Below, in pieces: positions 6,840 to 9,852 of a DNA stretch of 9,852 nucleotides. The stretch is from contig JAQUJQ010000045.1 of the NCBI GenBank assembly GCA_028680875.1, positions 1 through 9,852 of the forward strand. The letters run 5' to 3'. Source of the stretch: Eubacteriales bacterium. Its GTDB lineage: Bacteria > Bacillota > Clostridia > Peptostreptococcales > Anaerovoracaceae. Each line of letters begins with the position of its first letter. Within the stretch, counting starts at the first letter, position 1. The position numbers and the translations under genes are program-made. The notes under the pieces are model-generated. The model was not told the DNA's origin. It saw only the letters and a list, made by a program, of their open reading frames with translations, and searched no databases.

Positions 6840-7496
6840 ATGCAAATCACTCAAACAATCATTCAGTTCCCCGACATTCGATTAAAAACACGAGATGCAC
6901 ATAAGTTGCGTGGGTATTTTGGCAACTTATTTAAAGAGCATTCTCCGTTGTTACACAATCATTACCAAGATGGCACTTCACGGTACGCTTACCCATTGGT
7001 TCAATACAAGGTAATTAGAAACGTACCGATGCTAATAGGCTTCGAAGAGGGTGCCGATCTGTTAATTTCACTCTTTTTGAAAATCCGTGAATTGGATATC
7101 GAGGGAGAATACTATCCTATTTCCGCTAAAAATATTCATCAGACACGATGCGAGCTGACGGTAAATCAGCAGTTGTACAACTACGCTTTTGAAACGCTCT
7201 GGATGGCCTTGAATCAGGATAATCACAGAAAATACATACTCCTAGATACGAAGCAGAAAAAAGAGTTCTTGAATCGTCAGTTGCAAAATAACATACTAAG
7301 TTTCTATAAGGGTGTTTCTTTTCGTGTAAGTGAAAACATCATGGGTGTCGTACAGTTGGAAGAAAAACAGACAAAGTTTAAAGATCAGCAAATGCTGGCA
7401 TTTTCAGGGAGGTTTACCACGAATGCTTACTTACCGGAATGGGTAGGGATAGGAAAGGCTGTGAGTCGTGGATTTGGTGCTGTTAGTCAAATCTAG
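6840..7496 (+). CDS. cas6: crRNA-processing endoribonuclease Cas6 (Cas6b-like)
   Basis: A 218-residue endoribonuclease that cuts array transcripts within each repeat, here expected to leave the 8-base 5' handle ATTGAAAC. The C-terminus holds the glycine-rich loop typical of Cas6, LPEWVGIGKAVSRGFGAV (198-215). The N-terminal third carries His34, His39 and His41; the last two are spaced like the active-site pair His38/His40 described for an archaeal Cas6b, so they are the best catalytic candidates (inference). The protein is near the short end of the Cas6 size range. In many type I-B loci cas6 is the first gene; here it lies between cas3 and cas1. The start at 6840 is seven bases after the cas3 stop. 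Confidence 0.9.
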   Translation: MQITQTIIQFPDIRLKTRDAHKLRGYFGNLFKEHSPLLHNHYQDGTSRYAYPLVQYKVIRNVPMLIGFEEGADLLISLFLKIRELDIEGEYYPISAKNIHQTRCELTVNQQLYNYAFETLWMALNQDNHRKYILLDTKQKKEFLNRQLQNNILSFYKGVSFRVSENIMGVVQLEEKQTKFKDQQMLAFSGRFTTNAYLPEWVGIGKAVSRGFGAVSQI

Positions 7497-7509
7497 TAAA
7501 ACCAAGAAT

Positions 7510-8502
7510 ATGCAGTTAATCATTAACACATATGGCACGTATGTTCATGTAAAAGATGATCTGTTTGAAGTATCACTCACGAAGGATGGAGAAAAACAAA
7601 AACACCATTTCGCCAGTCAGAAGGTTACTTCCATATTAATGAGCAAAGGAGCGGCTCTCAGTACCGATGCCATAATACTGGCCATGAAAAACAATATTGA
7701 TATTATTGTTTTCGAGTATGATGGAATGCCTATTGGTCGTTTTTGGCATAGCAAGCCGGGAAGTACCTCAAAAATTAGGAAGCAGCAGTTGGATGCTAGC
7801 TTGAACGAAATAGGTGTTCACTGGACAAAAAGCTGGTTAACAAAAAAAATAGAGAATCAAATCGAATTCTTGAAACGGTTAAAAAGCCATCGACTTACCT
7901 CTGCCGAACAGATACAGGAAAAGATTGAAATCATCAAAGGTATCTCATTAAAAATAAATGGATTGAAAGGCTCTAAAATAGAGGATATCGACAGTACTCT
8001 TCGAGGATTAGAGGGTACATCTGGGCGAGTATATTTCAGAGTGTTAAGTTCTCTTCTGGCGGAACGTTATCAATTCGAAGGGCGTAGTTTTCGCCCGGCA
8101 GCTGATCCTTTTAATGCTTTTTTAAATTACGCTTATGGCGTTCTATACAGCCGAGTAGAAAAAGTACTGGTGATTGCTGGGCTTGATCCGTATGTTGGAT
8201 TCATGCACCGGGATGATTACAATATGAAAAGTATGGTCTTTGATTTTATTGAACCTTATAGGACATATGCTGAAGAAGTCGTATTCAAGCTCTTTTCAGC
8301 AAAAAAAATCAATGATAGCCACACGAGTAAGATCACAAATGGTTATAGCCTGAATGCCGAAGGAAAAAATTTATTGATGCAATCATTGTTAAGTTTTTTG
8401 GAGGAAGACACAATCCGTTACAATGGTAGGAATCAAACAAGAGTTAATGCTATGCAGATGGATGCTCACCAGTTCGCAAACCAATTAATAAAAAAAACAT
8501 GA
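7510..8502 (+). CDS. cas1: CRISPR integrase Cas1
   Basis: Cas1 is the catalytic subunit of the Cas1-Cas2 integrase that inserts new spacers at the leader end of the array. The metal-binding residues are in place: Glu168 in LRGLEGTSGRVYF, His233 in VGFMHRDDYN, and Asp245/Glu248 in VFDFIEPYR. The N-terminal beta domain starts MQLIINTYGTYV, as in other Cas1 proteins. I chose the ATG at 7510 (330 residues). A longer frame from a GTG at 7468 would add 14 residues that overlap the conserved glycine loop of cas6 and look unlike Cas1. This leaves a 13-base gap after cas6. The stop overlaps the cas2 start by four bases (ATGA). Confidence 0.97.
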   Translation: MQLIINTYGTYVHVKDDLFEVSLTKDGEKQKHHFASQKVTSILMSKGAALSTDAIILAMKNNIDIIVFEYDGMPIGRFWHSKPGSTSKIRKQQLDASLNEIGVHWTKSWLTKKIENQIEFLKRLKSHRLTSAEQIQEKIEIIKGISLKINGLKGSKIEDIDSTLRGLEGTSGRVYFRVLSSLLAERYQFEGRSFRPAADPFNAFLNYAYGVLYSRVEKVLVIAGLDPYVGFMHRDDYNMKSMVFDFIEPYRTYAEEVVFKLFSAKKINDSHTSKITNGYSLNAEGKNLLMQSLLSFLEEDTIRYNGRNQTRVNAMQMDAHQFANQLIKKT

Positions 8503-8789
8503 TTTGCTGGGTTATATACGATATCAAGAAAGATAAGCCACGCACCAAGATTTCTAAGATATGCAAAAAGGTCGGCCTTTATCGCGTACAGAAATCGGTA
8601 TTCCTAGGAAGCTTGGATGAAAACGACAAAGACACCCTCGAACTATCTGTGACCGAGTTGATAGATGAAGAAACCGATTCTCTTTATATCTTCCCAATGA
8701 GTAAAAATGAACTTCGTCAAACAGTTTTGCTCGGGCAAGCATTTGATAAGAAGTTAGTAACAGACGATGTAAAAGCCTTGTTTTTCTGA
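8499..8789 (+). CDS. cas2: CRISPR adaptation protein Cas2
   Basis: A 96-residue ferredoxin-fold protein that forms the central dimer of the Cas1-Cas2 integrase and sets the length of new spacers. The first strand ends in YDI with the conserved Asp8. GLYRVQKSVFLGSL (26-39) and DSLYIFPM (60-67) are the other typical Cas2 segments. Length is normal. Its ATG overlaps the cas1 stop (ATGA) and its stop overlaps the cas4 start (TGATG), so the three adaptation genes are probably translated as a coupled unit. Confidence 0.96.
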   Translation: MICWVIYDIKKDKPRTKISKICKKVGLYRVQKSVFLGSLDENDKDTLELSVTELIDEETDSLYIFPMSKNELRQTVLLGQAFDKKLVTDDVKALFF

Positions 8790-9361
8790 TGTCTATCACA
8801 CCATCACATATCATAGAGTACCTTTATTGTCCCCGGTTCACATATTACGAACACGTGCTTTGTATCCCACAATTTGAAGAGCGCCACTACAAAGTGGAAA
8901 AGGGGCGCAACCTACACGACTTGAAACTGGAACGGAACAGGGATTATTTACGCAAAAGAATCGGGGCCGTGGATAAATATCTTGATCAATATTTGACCAA
9001 CGAGTTACTACGAGGAGTTGTTGATGAAATTTTAGTGTTAAAAGATGGCACAATGGCTCCACTTGATTATAAATTTGCTAAATTTGAGGAACGAATTTAT
9101 AATACATATCAGACTCAATTAGAGTGTTATGCAGTACTAATTGAAGACAATTTTCATCGACGCGTAGATAAAGGCTTTTTGGTTTACACTCGCTCTGCGA
9201 ACAAATTGGTTGAAATAGTAATAAGCGAGACTGCGAAACAAGAGATACGAAATATTTGTGAACAAGTGAACGAAATTATTTTTAATAATTTTTTTCCGAA
9301 AGCAACGAAATCTAAAAAAAGATGTATTGGCTGTACATATAGAAATATTTGTATCAAATAA
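8789..9361 (+). CDS. cas4: CRISPR adaptation exonuclease Cas4
   Basis: A 190-residue RecB-like nuclease with an iron-sulfur cluster; in type I-B, Cas4 trims prespacers and selects those with a correct PAM. The four cluster cysteines are Cys14 (YLYCPR) and Cys179, Cys182 and Cys188 (RCIGCTYRNIC). The nuclease core shows His43 (RNLHD), Asp79 (GVVDEI), Asp93 and Lys95 (DYK), and Gln110-Tyr114 (QLECY). All expected catalytic residues are present. It follows cas2 with a one-base overlap and lies directly beside the leader. In many loci cas4 precedes cas1, so its place after cas2 is a less common order. Confidence 0.96.
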   Translation: MSITPSHIIEYLYCPRFTYYEHVLCIPQFEERHYKVEKGRNLHDLKLERNRDYLRKRIGAVDKYLDQYLTNELLRGVVDEILVLKDGTMAPLDYKFAKFEERIYNTYQTQLECYAVLIEDNFHRRVDKGFLVYTRSANKLVEIVISETAKQEIRNICEQVNEIIFNNFFPKATKSKKRCIGCTYRNICIK

Positions 9362-9553
9362 AGCTTTCCGGGAGTAAATTTATTTTGAGACATCAAAAAA
9401 CATGATATATTCCACTAAGAAAGAGAAAATTACATTCTCGGAAATCATTAAAAAAATCGTGTTTTTTGCGTTCTTTGACATTTTGAAAACAGAAAATAAT
9501 GATTCCAAAAAACAACCGTACAGTTCTGAACATCATATTGATAACTCAATAGA
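9362..9553 (+). promoter_or_regulatory. CRISPR leader
   Basis: About 190 AT-rich bases between the cas4 stop and the first repeat. The position next to the adaptation genes and the repeat orientation make it the leader, where array transcription starts and new spacers enter. No clear terminator follows cas4, so read-through from the cas operon into the array is possible. A 61-codon frame starting at 9402 runs into the first repeat and is most likely not a gene. Confidence 0.8.
9475..9502 (+). promoter_or_regulatory. Candidate array promoter in the leader
   Basis: TTGACA at 9475-9480 followed after 16 bases by TAATGA at 9497-9502. The first box is a perfect -35 type, the second a poor -10 type. 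The surrounding TTCTTTGACATTTTG could also be a motif read by the adaptation machinery. No exact Bacteroidota TANNTTTG box is seen in the leader. Confidence 0.3.
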
Positions 9554-9852
9554 CTTCCAGAACTACATCCAGCACAACAAGGATTGAAACTGGCAACCGA
9601 GATTCCGTATGCACTCATTTACGGGGCTTCCAGAACTACATCCAGCACAACAAAGATTGAAACGAGCTTATACTAACTCAGATACAAAGACGTTAGATCT
9701 TCCAGAACTACATCCAGCACAACAAGGATTGAAACTTGCCGTTTCCAATGCGCTCCTGTCGTGGAATCTCGCTTCCAGAACTACATCCAGCACAACAAGG
9801 ATTGAAACAGCCTATTACTCCACCCATTTTCTCCTCCATTCACGCTTCCAGA
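9554..9852 (+). CRISPR. Type I-B CRISPR array, leader end (continues past the window)
   Basis: Repeats of 37 bases begin CTTCCAGAACTACATC and end CAAGGATTGAAAC, at 9554-9590, 9627-9663, 9699-9735 and 9772-9808, with the first eight bases of a fifth at 9845-9852. Spacers are 36, 35, 36 and 36 bases (9591-9626, 9664-9698, 9736-9771, 9809-9844) and are unrelated to one another. The second repeat has one change, G to A at 9654 (repeat position 28). The 3' end ATTGAAAC is the handle usual for type I-B and type III repeats. The repeat can form only a weak stem (ATCC at positions 14-17 with GGAT at 28-31). Orientation agrees with the leader on the left. Confidence 0.98.

Noticed and set aside
7468..7509. 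GTG start giving a 14-residue longer Cas1
   Set aside because: The extension overlaps the conserved glycine-rich end of cas6 in another frame and precedes the typical Cas1 N-terminus at the ATG at 7510.
8554..9396. Minus-strand open frames over cas2 and cas4 (8554-8814, 8838-9062, 9184-9396)
   Set aside because: They overlap well-conserved cas genes on the other strand and show no family features.
9402..9587. A 61-codon frame in the leader ending in the first repeat
   Set aside because: It lies entirely in the leader, its last residues are simply translated repeat, and its composition (Lys, Ile, Phe, Asn) is that of AT-rich noncoding DNA.

Overview
This window is a nearly complete type I-B CRISPR-Cas locus, very probably from a member of the Bacteroidota. 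That assignment is an inference from three things. Promoter-like sequences fit the Bacteroidota pattern (TTG, about 20 bases, TANNTTTG). Good Shine-Dalgarno sites are mostly lacking and gene starts are A-rich. The window also opens with the broken 5' end of a transposase of a kind I associate with Bacteroidota. No rRNA or tRNA is visible.

Layout. Positions 1-346 are mobile-element debris: a perfect 34-base palindrome, two 24-base tandem repeats resembling an insertion-sequence end, and a truncated transposase gene on the minus strand. Positions 347-796 are an AT-rich, gene-free stretch that holds the likely cas promoter (579-609) and, inside the expected 5' untranslated region, two degenerate copies of the CRISPR repeat (671-733). 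From 797 to 9361 eight genes run rightward with short gaps or overlaps: cas8b, cas7, cas5, cas3, cas6, cas1, cas2, cas4. A leader of about 190 bases (9362-9553) follows, then a CRISPR array with 37-base repeats and 35-36-base spacers that runs off the right edge of the window.

How it works together. Cas1, Cas2 and Cas4 acquire spacers. Cas6 cuts the array transcript, leaving the 8-base handle ATTGAAAC. Cas8b, Cas7 and Cas5 (plus probably a Cas11 small subunit translated from inside cas8b) form the crRNA-guided surveillance complex. Cas3 (HD nuclease fused to a helicase) degrades the bound target. The Cas catalytic motifs I looked for are present, so the system looks intact.

The most interesting part is the region upstream of cas8b. 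Repeat-like pieces lie in the predicted mRNA leader, on the same strand as the array repeats and only there outside the array. This suggests a crRNA-like regulatory RNA (of the CreR/CreA kind) or a Cas6 cleavage site that lets the system control its own expression. This is a hypothesis from sequence similarity alone.
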